The notes beneath the pieces are model-generated. The model saw nothing but the letters and a program-made list of their open reading frames with translations, searched no databases and was not told where the DNA came from. The translations under genes and the position numbers were made by a program. A stretch of DNA of 64,000 bases from CAUZIZ01 sp965222655 (GTDB lineage: Bacteria > Acidobacteriota > UBA6911 > RPQK01 > JAJDTT01): assembly GCA_965222655.1 (NCBI GenBank), contig CBDCUP010000003.1, positions 124,001-188,000 of the forward strand, given 5' to 3'. Shown piece after piece: positions 8,176 through 16,896 of this stretch. The stretch's first letter is position 1. Each line of letters begins with the position of its first letter.

Positions 8176-9858
8176 ATGATGACAAGAATTCTCTTCTTCA
8201 TCGCCGCTCTTTCCTTCTCACTTCCGCTGCAGTTTGAATCGCCTCGGGCTGAGTCTACCGAAGGCGACAAAAAGAAGACCAAACAGAGCAAAGCGGTGCA
8301 AAAAGAGGAAAGCGAAGATTACTTTGACCGCTGGATCAAGTCGGATGTGGTCTACATCATCAGCCCCGACGAAAAAGCAGTATTCGGCAAGCTGACGACG
8401 GCCGAGGAAAAAGAGCAGTTTATAGAGCAATTCTGGTATCGTCGTGATCCCGATCCGCGATCGGCGGCGAACGAATTCAAAGCAGAGCACTATCGGCGTA
8501 TCGCCTACGCCAATGAGCGTTTCAAGAGCGGCGGCCCCGGCTGGAGAAGCGACCGCGGACGTGTCTATATCATTCACGGTCCAGCCGACAGCATCGAATC
8601 CCACCCCTCAGGCGGCACCATGGATCGACCCGCCAACGAAGGCGGGGGGCAGGTCACCACCTATCCTTTCGAGGTCTGGTGGTATCGCCATATCGACGGG
8701 ATTGGTTCGGTTGAGCTGGAATTTGTCGATCAGACCTACACCGGCAAGTATCACCTGGCAATTCATCCGGCGGAAAAGGATGCCCTGATGTTCAGTGGTG
8801 GGGTGAGTACCTCCACCTTGGCGGAAATGATGGGGTTGTCGGAGAGGAAAGACCACCCTTATCTTTCGCCCTACGACCGTGACAACTATCCGTTCATGTC
8901 TCGCCGCATGCAGGACAATCCGTTCATCCGCTACGAAACCTGGGCCTTGGTACAACGTCCGCCCCGAATCAAGTACAAGGATCTTCAGGAGCTCGTCAAC
9001 TTCGACATCTCTTATAACAGTCTTCCCTTCAAGACCAGGCAACATTATTTCCGACTCAATGAAGAACAGTCGATCGTTCCAATAACAATGGAGCTGCAAA
9101 ATAGAGACCTGACGTTCGTCGAGGAAAACGGTGTCCATGTCGCTAGAATCGCCATGTACGGGATCGTCACAAGCATCACCAACAGGATCGTCAAGGAATT
9201 CGAAGAAGACCTGATCATTTCGTATACACCCGAGCAACTCCAGTCGGGTCTGTTGTCTCGCTCGGTCTACCAGCAGATCGTTTTGCTTCACCGGAAGGAG
9301 CGTTACAAGCTGGATCTGGTTCTCAAAGACCTGAACAGCAGCCACGTCGGCCTGGTTCAGCAAAGGATTGTCTCCCCGGCTTACGAGGTCGAAGAGCTAG
9401 CGGCCAGCTCGCTGATCCTCGCCGATTTGGTTGAACCCTTGGAGAGGATTTATTCGGACGATGAAATGTTTGTCTTGGGCGACGTCAAAGTCCGCCCTCG
9501 GCTGGATCATACTTTCTCTGAGAAAGAGACGCTGGGAATTTATCTACAGGTCTACAACACGAGTATCGACCAGTCCACATTGAGCCCCTCCATTTCCGTG
9601 GTTTACGAGATCACCCAGGGTGGAAAGACAGTGTTGCAGTTAGTCGATCAGGGTGGTCGATCTTTGTATTTCCATTCAGGGCAGCGCTTGGTGCTGCTGA
9701 AAAAGCTGAGGATCCTTGGAATCGAGCCTGGAAGGTACCGGATGCAGGTCACGGTAAGGGACCGAATCAGCGACCGCGCTGTGGTGGCGGCCGATGATTT
9801 CGAGATCGTCGCCACGCCAGCCCGGTTAGCCGCCAACATCAATTCTGCATCTGAATAA
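8176..9858 (+). CDS. GWxTD-domain protein, exported
   Basis: 560 residues with a signal peptide at 1-26 (MTRILFFIAALSFSLPLQF) and a lysine-rich linker at 30-48. The GWxTD domain occupies about 50-200: FDRWIKSDVVYIISPDEKAV, then EQFWYRRDPDP, and the signature at 122-131, which reads GWRSDRGRVY, with Ser in place of the usual Thr. A beta-rich second half (300-545) follows. The family is common in Acidobacteriota and some Bacteroidota and is predicted to be periplasmic or outer-membrane linked; no reaction is known. It is divergent from CRTAC1, and GWxTD and CRTAC1/TPR genes often share neighbourhoods. A second ATG at 8179 is an equally possible start. Confidence 0.88.
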   Translation: MMTRILFFIAALSFSLPLQFESPRAESTEGDKKKTKQSKAVQKEESEDYFDRWIKSDVVYIISPDEKAVFGKLTTAEEKEQFIEQFWYRRDPDPRSAANEFKAEHYRRIAYANERFKSGGPGWRSDRGRVYIIHGPADSIESHPSGGTMDRPANEGGGQVTTYPFEVWWYRHIDGIGSVELEFVDQTYTGKYHLAIHPAEKDALMFSGGVSTSTLAEMMGLSERKDHPYLSPYDRDNYPFMSRRMQDNPFIRYETWALVQRPPRIKYKDLQELVNFDISYNSLPFKTRQHYFRLNEEQSIVPITMELQNRDLTFVEENGVHVARIAMYGIVTSITNRIVKEFEEDLIISYTPEQLQSGLLSRSVYQQIVLLHRKERYKLDLVLKDLNSSHVGLVQQRIVSPAYEVEELAASSLILADLVEPLERIYSDDEMFVLGDVKVRPRLDHTFSEKETLGIYLQVYNTSIDQSTLSPSISVVYEITQGGKTVLQLVDQGGRSLYFHSGQRLVLLKKLRILGIEPGRYRMQVTVRDRISDRAVVAADDFEIVATPARLAANINSASE

Positions 9859-9945
9859 GCTTCCTGCGGTGGCACGACCGTCGCCAGAACAACAACACAA
9901 TCCAGCACCGCGATCTTAGGGCTCCCGATTTTCAAGGGGAACAAC

Positions 9946-10560
9946 ATGGAAGGAAATCCGCAGCCAATGAAATTGGGTATGTTTCTAATGCCCGTTCACG
10001 ATCCTGGCAAACCACTGGCCCAATGCTATGACGAGGACCTGGAGCTGGTCTGTCTGGCGGCAAAAGGCTTTTTTCCCATCAGCCACCATATGGTCTCGAC
10101 CGAGGTCTTGGTCAATCACTGGAGCACCTACAGTGAGGGTGCCAGAGCCTCCGGACGCCAGATCAGCAAACGGGACTGGAGAATTTCACGGAATATTTTC
10201 GTCGCTCAGACGACCGCCGAGGCACGGGACACGGCCCGCAGCAACTCGCTGGGTCAGTGCATCGAGTACATTCTGGAACTGACCCGGCGAGGTCCCGGAG
10301 TGGAGATGTGGAAGCGGAACTTGAACATGACCGATGCAGAATGCGATCTCGAGTACTTTCTGGACGAGGTGATCATTGCAGGAGACCCCGAGGAGGTGAC
10401 TCGGCAGCTGATTGCCCTGAGGGACGAGGTCGGCGACTTTGGCACATTGGTCCTTGTAGCTCACGACTGGGACGACAAACAACGCTGGCTGGAGAGCCTG
10501 GAGCTGTTCGGGCAAGAGGTCGTCCCAGCCCTGAACAAGCAACTGGGCGGAGTAAGTTAG
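9946..10560 (+). pseudogene. Luciferase-like flavin monooxygenase with large internal deletion
   Basis: Residues 8-37 (MKLGMFLMPVHDPGKPLAQC, then DEDLELVCLA) are the first strand and helix of the LLM TIM barrel. Residue 38 onward (FFPISHHMVSTEVLVNHW to the C terminus) corresponds to the last third of the same family (about 370 residues). Roughly 160-170 residues between them are missing and the reading frame is kept. The flavin-binding and active-site part of the barrel is gone, so activity is unlikely. The start has a reasonable AAGGGG site. Because the frame is intact it could still be translated as a short protein, but I treat it as a relic. The PQQ dehydrogenase starts about 50 bp later. 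Confidence 0.7.
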
Positions 10561-10610
10561 GGTTCGAGATCCTTTTGGATCGATCTATCGCGAACGGGGG
10601 GACAGATGAT

Positions 10611-12605
10611 TTGGAATCAGGTTGGTACTTGGCGTTGAAGCCGGGTGCGGCGACTTGGAGCGTTTCCTGGCTACTCGCAACGTCGCTTGTTGGCGTCGCC
10701 TGCTCGAATGCTGGCGACTCTCCTGATTCCGTCCAGCTCGATGCCGGTGGATGGTCTGCGTACGGGGGTGACCCCGGCGGCTCTCGCTATTCCTCTCTCA
10801 ACCAGATCAATCGAGAAAATGTTGATCGCCTCCAGATTGCCTGGACTCACCGAACGGGCGATGTTTCCGACGGCACGAAGTGGAAATCTCAGAGTCGTTT
10901 CGAAGCGACACCCATTCTCTTTGGCGGGACACTCTACCTGAGCACACCCTTCAACCGGGTACTTGCACTGAACCCGACTACCGGCGATCTCCTTTGGAGC
11001 TATGATCCCGGACTGGATCTCTCCGCCGGCTACTGGGCCTTGGTCTCGCGGGGAGTGGCCGCCTGGGAGGACGCTTCTCCTGCGAGTGGGGCGATCCCCC
11101 ATCGGAGGATCTTCCTGGCGACCCAAGACGCACGATTGATCTGCCTGGATGCGTCCAGTGGAAAACCATGTACGGATTTCGGGAACAACGGGCAGGTCGA
11201 TCTCGCTCTGGGGGTGGGAGTAGTCGAACGCATCAACTACGGAGTGACTTCGCCTCCGGCGATCATCGATGACCTGGTCGTGGTCGGCTCGTTCGTCGGG
11301 GACAACCGGGGAGTGGAGGTCGAAAGCGGGGTCGTCCGGGCCTTTGACGCCCGTACCGGAGAACCGAGATGGAGCTGGGACCCGATTCCCCGGAGTCCTG
11401 AGGCCGACGGCTGGGAGACATGGGAAGGCGATGGAGCCCGGCGCACTGGGGCCGCCAATGCCTGGTCCATCATCTCGGCCGATCCAGAACGGGATCTCGT
11501 CTTTATCCCGACCGGGAGCGCCAGTCCTGACTTTTATGGTGGGGAGCGCCTCGGCAGCAACCTCCACGCCAACTCGGTTGTTGCCCTTCGGGCTTCCAGC
11601 GGTGAGGTCGTTTGGCACTTTCAAGTCGTGCATCATGATCTCTGGGACTATGATGTTGCCGCCCAGCCAACCCTGACCGTGGTTCCCCGCGACGGGAGCG
11701 TCATCCCCGCGACGGTCGTGTCTACCAAAATGGGCCACATCTTCGTCCTGGATCGGGAATCCGGAGCCCCTCTCTTCCCGATCGAAGAACGCCCGGTGCC
11801 TGCGAGCGGTGTGCCCGGAGAAAAAGCCTGGCCCACTCAGCCTTTCCCGGTGCTCCCTCCTCCTCTTCATCCCCACTCGCTCACTCCCGAGGAGGCCTGG
11901 GGGATCACGGAGGAAGATCGTTCCGCTTGCAGAGAAATCTTGGAGGGCCTGAGCTACTCGGGCATCTATACGCCGCCCGGTTTGGAAAAGACCCTGCTTT
12001 ACCCCGGCCTGGCCAGTGGGATCAATTGGGGGTCGGCAGCGGCTGACCCTGAACGAGGCGTCCTGGTCGTCAACGTCAACCGGTTCCCCGACTGGATCAA
12101 GCTCTTTCCACACAGCCAACTGGAAGAGGAGGGCCGCGGGCTGCCCGCCGAAGCTGCAGCCACCAATTTCGAGGGCACGCCCTACGGCATGGCTCTCAAC
12201 CGCATCTTCTCACCCAGTGGGCTGCCCTGCAATCCACCGCCCTGGGGAACCACGGTGGCGATCGACTTGGAACACGGAAAAGTGCTGTGGGAAACCCCGC
12301 TGGGGGTCATGCCTGCGGCGAAACATCATCCCGACGCATCCAAGTGGGGCTCGCTCAATTCGGGCGGACCCATCATTACGGGCGGGGGGCTCGTTTTCGT
12401 CGCAGCTGGCCAGGAGGACGTCCTGCGTGCGCTCGACATCGAAGACGGAAAAGAAGTCTGGCGGGCGGAGCTCCCGGCGGGCGGCCAGGCGACTCCCATG
12501 ACTTACCAGCTGGACGGGAAACAGTACGTCGTCATCGCCGCCGGAGGCCACTCTGGGTGGGGTACGACGCTAGGTGACTACCTGGTGGCGTTTGCTTTGC
12601 CTTAG
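10611..12605 (+). CDS. PQQ-dependent (quinoprotein) dehydrogenase, lipoprotein
   Basis: About 664 residues. No in-frame ATG precedes the mature part. I chose TTG at 10611 behind GGGGG; TTGs at 10629 and 10635 are alternatives. The frame is open further upstream, but only as a shadow of the LLM relic. A hydrophobic segment ends in SLVGVAC, a lipobox-like site, suggesting a periplasm-facing lipoprotein. The eight-bladed quinoprotein propeller is evident from repeated tryptophan-docking motifs: GGDPGGSRYSSLNQINRENV, ATPILFGGTLYLSTPFNRVL, DHDLWDYDVAAQP-type HHDLWDYDVAAQPTL and the C-terminal GGLVFVAAGQEDVLRALD. The layout resembles membrane glucose or alcohol-type PQQ dehydrogenases, which oxidise sugars or alcohols and pass electrons to quinone or cytochrome. 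The substrate is not predictable. No heme motif is seen in this protein. Confidence 0.87.
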   Translation: MESGWYLALKPGAATWSVSWLLATSLVGVACSNAGDSPDSVQLDAGGWSAYGGDPGGSRYSSLNQINRENVDRLQIAWTHRTGDVSDGTKWKSQSRFEATPILFGGTLYLSTPFNRVLALNPTTGDLLWSYDPGLDLSAGYWALVSRGVAAWEDASPASGAIPHRRIFLATQDARLICLDASSGKPCTDFGNNGQVDLALGVGVVERINYGVTSPPAIIDDLVVVGSFVGDNRGVEVESGVVRAFDARTGEPRWSWDPIPRSPEADGWETWEGDGARRTGAANAWSIISADPERDLVFIPTGSASPDFYGGERLGSNLHANSVVALRASSGEVVWHFQVVHHDLWDYDVAAQPTLTVVPRDGSVIPATVVSTKMGHIFVLDRESGAPLFPIEERPVPASGVPGEKAWPTQPFPVLPPPLHPHSLTPEEAWGITEEDRSACREILEGLSYSGIYTPPGLEKTLLYPGLASGINWGSAAADPERGVLVVNVNRFPDWIKLFPHSQLEEEGRGLPAEAAATNFEGTPYGMALNRIFSPSGLPCNPPPWGTTVAIDLEHGKVLWETPLGVMPAAKHHPDASKWGSLNSGGPIITGGGLVFVAAGQEDVLRALDIEDGKEVWRAELPAGGQATPMTYQLDGKQYVVIAAGGHSGWGTTLGDYLVAFALP

Positions 12606-12616
12606 GATTCTCCTGA

Positions 12617-12642
12617 GTGAGCAGTGAGCAGTGAGCAGTGAG
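12617..12642. repeat. GTGAGCA heptamer tandem array
   Basis: Three perfect GTGAGCA units (12617-12637) plus a partial fourth occur just after the PQQ dehydrogenase stop. They adjoin the dispersed repeat copy that begins around 12655. Simple low-copy tandem repeats; no coding or regulatory role is apparent. Confidence 0.8.
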
Positions 12643-12715
12643 AAAACTCCAAGGGACAAGGTACAAACAAACAAACAAATTCCAAACGATGCGGCAGCAA
12701 TACGCAGCGAAATTC

Positions 12716-12820
12716 AACAGAGCCGCGAACGACTTGACCTGTCGGCGAAGCGAGGCCAAGTTCCGAGGAGAGAGCTGGACAACAGCACAATCTCCCGTGA
12801 TTTCAGCCAGAGTTTCCTCC
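12716..12820 (+). repeat. Dispersed intergenic repeat, copy 1
   Basis: The core starts ACAGAGCCGCGAACGACTTG and continues through CGAGGCCAAGTTCCGAGGAG to CAGCACAATCTCCC at about 12796, with weaker similarity beyond. The same ordered blocks occur at 39677-39812 and, on the other strand, at 46119-46260 and 61695-61832. The preceding 60 bp (CAAGGTACAAACAAAC then ATTCCAAACGAT) is shared with the copy at 61695, so the element may extend to about 12655. It lies between convergent genes and encodes nothing recognisable. Confidence 0.8.
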
Positions 12821-12831
12821 CAAATTTGTGC

Positions 12832-13818
12832 TCAGCGCCCAGTCCCTCGAATCTCCGTTCTGACTTCAAATAGCGTCTTGCCTGCCGTCACATAGAGCGT
12901 CTTGAGATCGGGACCGCCGAAGGCACAGTTGGTCAAAGTATCCTCCGGAATAGGAATGAACTGCTTGAGTCGACCGTTCGGCGAGAAAACGTGGATCCCG
13001 CACTTCGTGTCGAGAGTTTCCGTGAGGTCAGGCCGAAGTCGGTTTCGACCGGCTGCGACGTAGAGGTTACCTTCCGTATCTACGGCCATGCCATCTCCGC
13101 TGCGACCCGGGAAGAAATCGTGAAACACCCTCATGTTGTCAACGCTGCCGTCGCTCAGCAGATCGTAGGCTCTGATCATTCGGGGCCCCGTTTCGGATTC
13201 CGCACCATCCTCGACCAGGTAGAGCGTCCTATCGTCGTGGGAAATCACGATCCCGTTGGGTTGAACGATTTCAGGTTCGACAAGAATACGGGAAATCGCA
13301 CCGTCCGGATCGATCCGGTAGACCGCATTGACGCCGGTCTGGTCGGCGGCCGGATTCGGTGATGGCCGGTCGGTGAAGTAGATTCGCCCCGCGCTGTCGA
13401 TGCTGAGATCATTGGGACCATGGAAGCGCTTTCCTTCGAACCTCGCGGCGATGATCTCGATCTCACCTGTCTCCATGTCGGTCCGGGTGACGCGTGGCTG
13501 ATCCGTCTGCGGGTCACTGGCTTCGGTGGCAACCAGCCGCCACCGGTGATCGAAGATGAGTCCCAGAGCTCGGTTGCTGGGCTGGCGAAAGGTAGAGAGT
13601 TGGCGGCTAGTCGACCACTTCATGATTCGGTCGTTGCGGGCATCGGTGAAGTAGACGTTTCCCTGGGCGTCGACAGTAGGCCCTTCGGTGAATGCAATGG
13701 TGGCCGCTACTTTCACCTCCGGTGGATCGGTGGTCTCGATCGTTTCTGCTGTCGAGGGAGCAGAGCAGCCCGGCAGCAACCAGGTTACCAGGAGCGACAG
13801 CGCTATTGCTTTTTTCAC
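12832..13818 (-). CDS. SMP-30/gluconolactonase-family lipoprotein
   Basis: 328 residues. The start is the GTG at 13818, preceded by GGAGAG at ideal spacing; an upstream open extension overlaps the divergent SDR gene and is discarded. The signal sequence KKAIALSLLVTWLLPGC has a lipobox ending at Cys18. The six-bladed propeller shows the usual metal-site regions: FTEGPTVDAQGNVYFTD, HGPNDLSIDSAGRIYFTDRP, VQPNGIVISHDDRTLYL, and SGDGMAVDTEGNLYVA. Members hydrolyse sugar lactones, for example gluconolactone, with a divalent metal; a periplasmic lactonase next to a PQQ dehydrogenase would be a sensible pair because the dehydrogenase makes lactones. That link is inference. Two further family members occur at 41605-42483 and 53561-54592. 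Confidence 0.85.
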   Translation of the reverse strand: MKKAIALSLLVTWLLPGCSAPSTAETIETTDPPEVKVAATIAFTEGPTVDAQGNVYFTDARNDRIMKWSTSRQLSTFRQPSNRALGLIFDHRWRLVATEASDPQTDQPRVTRTDMETGEIEIIAARFEGKRFHGPNDLSIDSAGRIYFTDRPSPNPAADQTGVNAVYRIDPDGAISRILVEPEIVQPNGIVISHDDRTLYLVEDGAESETGPRMIRAYDLLSDGSVDNMRVFHDFFPGRSGDGMAVDTEGNLYVAAGRNRLRPDLTETLDTKCGIHVFSPNGRLKQFIPIPEDTLTNCAFGGPDLKTLYVTAGKTLFEVRTEIRGTGR

Positions 13819-13918
13819 AATTCTCTCCGACAGTGGAGTCCAGATCACCCGCTTCGGAGCCGCAGCCTCCTCTGACATGGGGTTCTGCATCATGGGCATA
13901 CAATAGGGGTTGAAGACG

Positions 13919-14719
13919 ATGGAATCAAAGGGCGTTAAAGACAAGGTTGTGATCGTTACCGGCGCCGCAAGAGGAATTGGCCTTGCCATTGCAAAGCGCT
14001 TCGCAGTTGAAGGCGCCTTGGTTGTCGTCGCTGATATCAATGCAGAGGGAGCGCGTTCGGTAGCAGAATCGATCAACGGCACAGGGGGTCGAGCTATTGC
14101 TGTCACAACAGATGTTTCTGATGACGGGCAGGTGAAAGCCCTGCTTGATCAAACAGTCGAACTCTATGGCACCATGGATGTCTTGGTCAATAATGCCGCT
14201 CTGGTGGCTCCAAATAGGCATTTTCTGGAGGCCGACAAGCCCTGGTGGGATAGGTTCATCGCAGTCAACCTGACAGGCTCATTTCTGTGCGGGTTGCGAG
14301 CTGCACAGATCATGGCTCGCAAGCGGAAGGGATCTATCATCAATCTGTCGTCTGGCGGCGCCAGTAGAGCACATCGAGCTTTCGTTGCCTATGATGCGAC
14401 CAAGGGGGGGATTGAAGCGATGACCCGAGCGATGTCTCTCGACCTGGGTCCCTATGGGGTTCGAGTGAATGCGCTCGTACCAGGCTCGATCAATACGCAG
14501 GGCTACAACAGGAAAGAACGGAAACTACGGGGCGTGAATATTCCTCTGGGCCGGATCGGTGAGCCTGATGACCTGACAGGTGCAGCCCTCTTTCTTGCCT
14601 CTGACGATTCCTCCTATATCACGGGGCAGCGTATTGTGGTTGATGGTGGAATGGCTGCCCAACAGCGATCCGCCACGGTAGACATCTTTCCAACCAGCGA
14701 GTTTCCAACGCTAGACTAA
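13919..14719 (+). CDS. Short-chain dehydrogenase/reductase (SDR)
   Basis: 266 residues. The ATG at 13919 has AGGGG about nine bases upstream; a TTG at 13910 is also in frame but less likely. The classical SDR fold is complete: cofactor motif TGAARGIG at 14-21, acidic D39 in VVADI suggesting NAD(H), NNAA at 91-94, Ser144/Ser145 and the catalytic YDATK at 158-162. The C terminus has GQRIVVDGGM, typical for the family. The substrate is unknown; sequence style resembles 3-oxoacyl reductase or sugar dehydrogenase relatives. It is 15 bp from the ThDP enzyme gene and is probably co-transcribed with it. Confidence 0.9.
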   Translation: MESKGVKDKVVIVTGAARGIGLAIAKRFAVEGALVVVADINAEGARSVAESINGTGGRAIAVTTDVSDDGQVKALLDQTVELYGTMDVLVNNAALVAPNRHFLEADKPWWDRFIAVNLTGSFLCGLRAAQIMARKRKGSIINLSSGGASRAHRAFVAYDATKGGIEAMTRAMSLDLGPYGVRVNALVPGSINTQGYNRKERKLRGVNIPLGRIGEPDDLTGAALFLASDDSSYITGQRIVVDGGMAAQQRSATVDIFPTSEFPTLD

Positions 14720-14734
14720 GACTAGAGAGAATAG

Positions 14735-16384
14735 ATGCAATCGAGCACCGTACAGCCACGGCCTCGCGTCGCCGAAGTGGTTGCTTCAGTATTGAGGGCA
14801 AAGCGGGTTCCCTACTTGTTCGGAATCCCGGGTGGCGGCAGCTCGATTGACTTGATCGAGAGTTGTGGACAGAAGGGAATCCCCTTTGTTCTGGCTCAGC
14901 ATGAGACCACCAGTGCCATGATGGCGGCTGTCTGCGGGCAGCTATCCGAGAGCTGCGGAGTTTGCCTCTCGATCATGGGACCGGGAGCCGTCAATCTGGC
15001 AGGTGGAGCCTCCTACGCTTACTGGGAACGGTATCCTCTGCTGGCGATGACGGAGAGCTACGGTTCCACCGAGGCTCCATCCATGTCGATTCAGAAGATG
15101 GACCACTCCCAACTGTTCGGTGGCTTTTCCAAGCAATCTGTCACTTTGGGATCCAGCGCACCCAGCCGACAACTGGAGGAGGCCATCAACCGTGCGTGCA
15201 GCGAAAGGCCGGGACCGGTTCACCTCGATCTTCCCCTTCACATCATGACCCAGCAGGCCACGTCCCCCCGAGCTTCCGAGCCGTCGAGTTCAGGCTGCTC
15301 GGCGCCTGAGGGAGGAGACCTGGACAGAGTGGCGCGCACGATTGAAGCAGCTGCTCGGCCTGTCCTGGTGGTCGGTCCGGTGGTTCAACGTCAGAAGGCA
15401 GAGTCAGCTCTGCTCGGCCTGGTTGAGAAACTGCAGCTTGCGACGCTGGTCAGCTCGAAGGCCAGAGGAGTCATTGACGAGAATCATCCTCTCTTCGCGG
15501 GCGTGGTCACCGGTGCTTACGGGCAGACCACCCTGGAGGGCAAGATCGTCCACCAGAGTGACCTCGTCATCGCCATCGGTTTGGACCGAATGGAACTCCT
15601 GTCACCCTGGCAGTATCCCCAACCCATGGTGTCCTTGGATGCGATCGCGGTTCCCGAGCAAGAAGAGGTAAGTCGACCGCTAGTCAAGGCATACGGCCCT
15701 CTCACCGACCTGCTCGAATCGCTCACCGAGCGACTCTCCGATCGCCGCATCTGGGACGCCACTGACCTCGAAGTGTTCTGGGACGAAGTCCGACATTCTC
15801 TCGGAGCCAACGGGGGAGATTTGAACGCTGCTTCGCTCCTGGCCAGGGCACGACAGCTGGCTCCTCGAGAGACCCTCCTGACCACGGAAACTGGGATCTA
15901 CAATGCGGTGAACCTCTATCTTTGGAAGGTTCCGGCATCAGGAACCTATTTCGGCTCCAGCGGAGCCAACACCATGGGATACTCGATTCCGGCTGCCCTT
16001 GGGACTTCGCTGCTTCGACCGGATTGCAAGACTGTGGCACTGGTCGGCGACGGAGGATTCCTGATGCGAGCGTCGGAGCTGGAGACAGCGCTGCGCCTGA
16101 AACTGGCCCCGGTGATCATCATCTTCGATGACGGAACCCTGGGACTGATACGAATCAAACAGCGAGCCAAAGGCTATCGGAGAGCAGGGGTCGACCTCGC
16201 TTCAACTGACTTCGTTCGCCTGGCGGAGAGTTTTGGCGGGTGCGGCTGGATGGTCCGGACCCTCGAGGACTTTGATGCAGCCTTTCGAAGGGCGCTGTCC
16301 TCAGACCAGCTGACGGTCATCGACGCCCGACTCGATTCGGACGTCTACGCTTCCCATATGGGTCCAATCAGAGGGATTCAGTGA
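14735..16384 (+). CDS. Thiamine-diphosphate enzyme, acetolactate-synthase-like
   Basis: 549 residues, the normal length. Three domains are present. The N-terminal PYR domain has VPYLFGIPGGGSSIDLIES and the cofactor-activating Glu57 in LAQHETTSAM. The central domain has VLVVGPVV and later FAGVVTGAYGQ. The C-terminal PP domain has VALVGDGGFLMRASELETAL. The metal motif normally ends in Asn (GDG about 27 residues N), but here the position reads IIFDDGTLGLI, with Asp at the usual Asn. Asp can still bind Mg. Relatives catalyse decarboxylation or carboligation of 2-oxo acids, such as acetolactate synthase, benzoylformate or sulfopyruvate decarboxylase; the reaction is not fixed by sequence. It is likely an operon with the SDR gene. 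Confidence 0.85.
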   Translation: MQSSTVQPRPRVAEVVASVLRAKRVPYLFGIPGGGSSIDLIESCGQKGIPFVLAQHETTSAMMAAVCGQLSESCGVCLSIMGPGAVNLAGGASYAYWERYPLLAMTESYGSTEAPSMSIQKMDHSQLFGGFSKQSVTLGSSAPSRQLEEAINRACSERPGPVHLDLPLHIMTQQATSPRASEPSSSGCSAPEGGDLDRVARTIEAAARPVLVVGPVVQRQKAESALLGLVEKLQLATLVSSKARGVIDENHPLFAGVVTGAYGQTTLEGKIVHQSDLVIAIGLDRMELLSPWQYPQPMVSLDAIAVPEQEEVSRPLVKAYGPLTDLLESLTERLSDRRIWDATDLEVFWDEVRHSLGANGGDLNAASLLARARQLAPRETLLTTETGIYNAVNLYLWKVPASGTYFGSSGANTMGYSIPAALGTSLLRPDCKTVALVGDGGFLMRASELETALRLKLAPVIIIFDDGTLGLIRIKQRAKGYRRAGVDLASTDFVRLAESFGGCGWMVRTLEDFDAAFRRALSSDQLTVIDARLDSDVYASHMGPIRGIQ

Positions 16385-16408
16385 GATACCAATCGGGACG
16401 GCATTCGG

Positions 16409-16777
16409 CTATTGCAACTGATTTCGCCGGTCTCGGATGGGTCGGTAGCAGTATTCGTTCATAAGCGCTACGGCCCCAAGGTCTCCGTGGTCCCGGGCCA
16501 CTTCTGCATAAGATTGCAGAGCTTGGCGAATTGCCTGGTACGCGACTTCGGACTGGCTACGAGCATCCTCCTTTCGGCTGGTACGCAAGGCTCGACCCAC
16601 GGCGCCGAAGGCGTCCGACGAGGATTTGTGCTCTGCTTTCAGGATCGGCGGTGTTCCCCATGACGACATCGGCTTCGTATAGTCTTTCCAGCATCGTTTC
16701 CAATTCGGCAGCGGCCAGGCGCTCAAGCGCCGGATTGCAGCCCTACAACAGCAACGCCGGCAACTAGCCACGTCCAA
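16409..16777 (-). pseudogene. Relic of a GH67-N/DUF4838-like glycosidase gene
   Basis: Two pieces of one family survive in different frames. Reading down from about 16739, one frame gives NPALERLAAAELETMLERLY then EADVVMGNTADPESRAQI, matching LEKLAASELRSYLKRLYGAD near the N terminus of the protein at 46421-48829. After about 16620 another frame gives SYAEVARDHGDLGAVALMNE, matching DWAKVVRDPSDLGALAVLNC at the C terminus of the protein at 33077-35431. Some 650 residues between them are lost. It lies immediately upstream of the block A DUF1549/1553 gene, as the intact gene does in block B, but on the opposite strand. Confidence 0.75.
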
Positions 16778-16896
16778 TATTGCCTGGTCATCTTTTACGC
16801 TACGACTGCCTGTGAAGCGAGAACCCTGGAGCTCTTCGAAGGCCCGAGAGAAAGTAGGAGCAACCTGTTACACTGCTTCATAACACGGATATTGCT

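Noticed and set aside
10257..10610. Upstream extension of the PQQ dehydrogenase frame
   Set aside because: This part overlaps the LLM relic in another frame and shows no quinoprotein similarity; the lipoprotein signal begins after 10611.
10671..12119. 482-codon minus-strand open frame
   Set aside because: It is the complement of the PQQ dehydrogenase, rich in Arg/Pro/Gly, with no recognisable domain; a common shadow in GC-rich genes.
12617..12642. GTGAGCA tandem array as a CRISPR-like array
   Set aside because: Units are only 7 bp with no spacers, and no cas genes are present.
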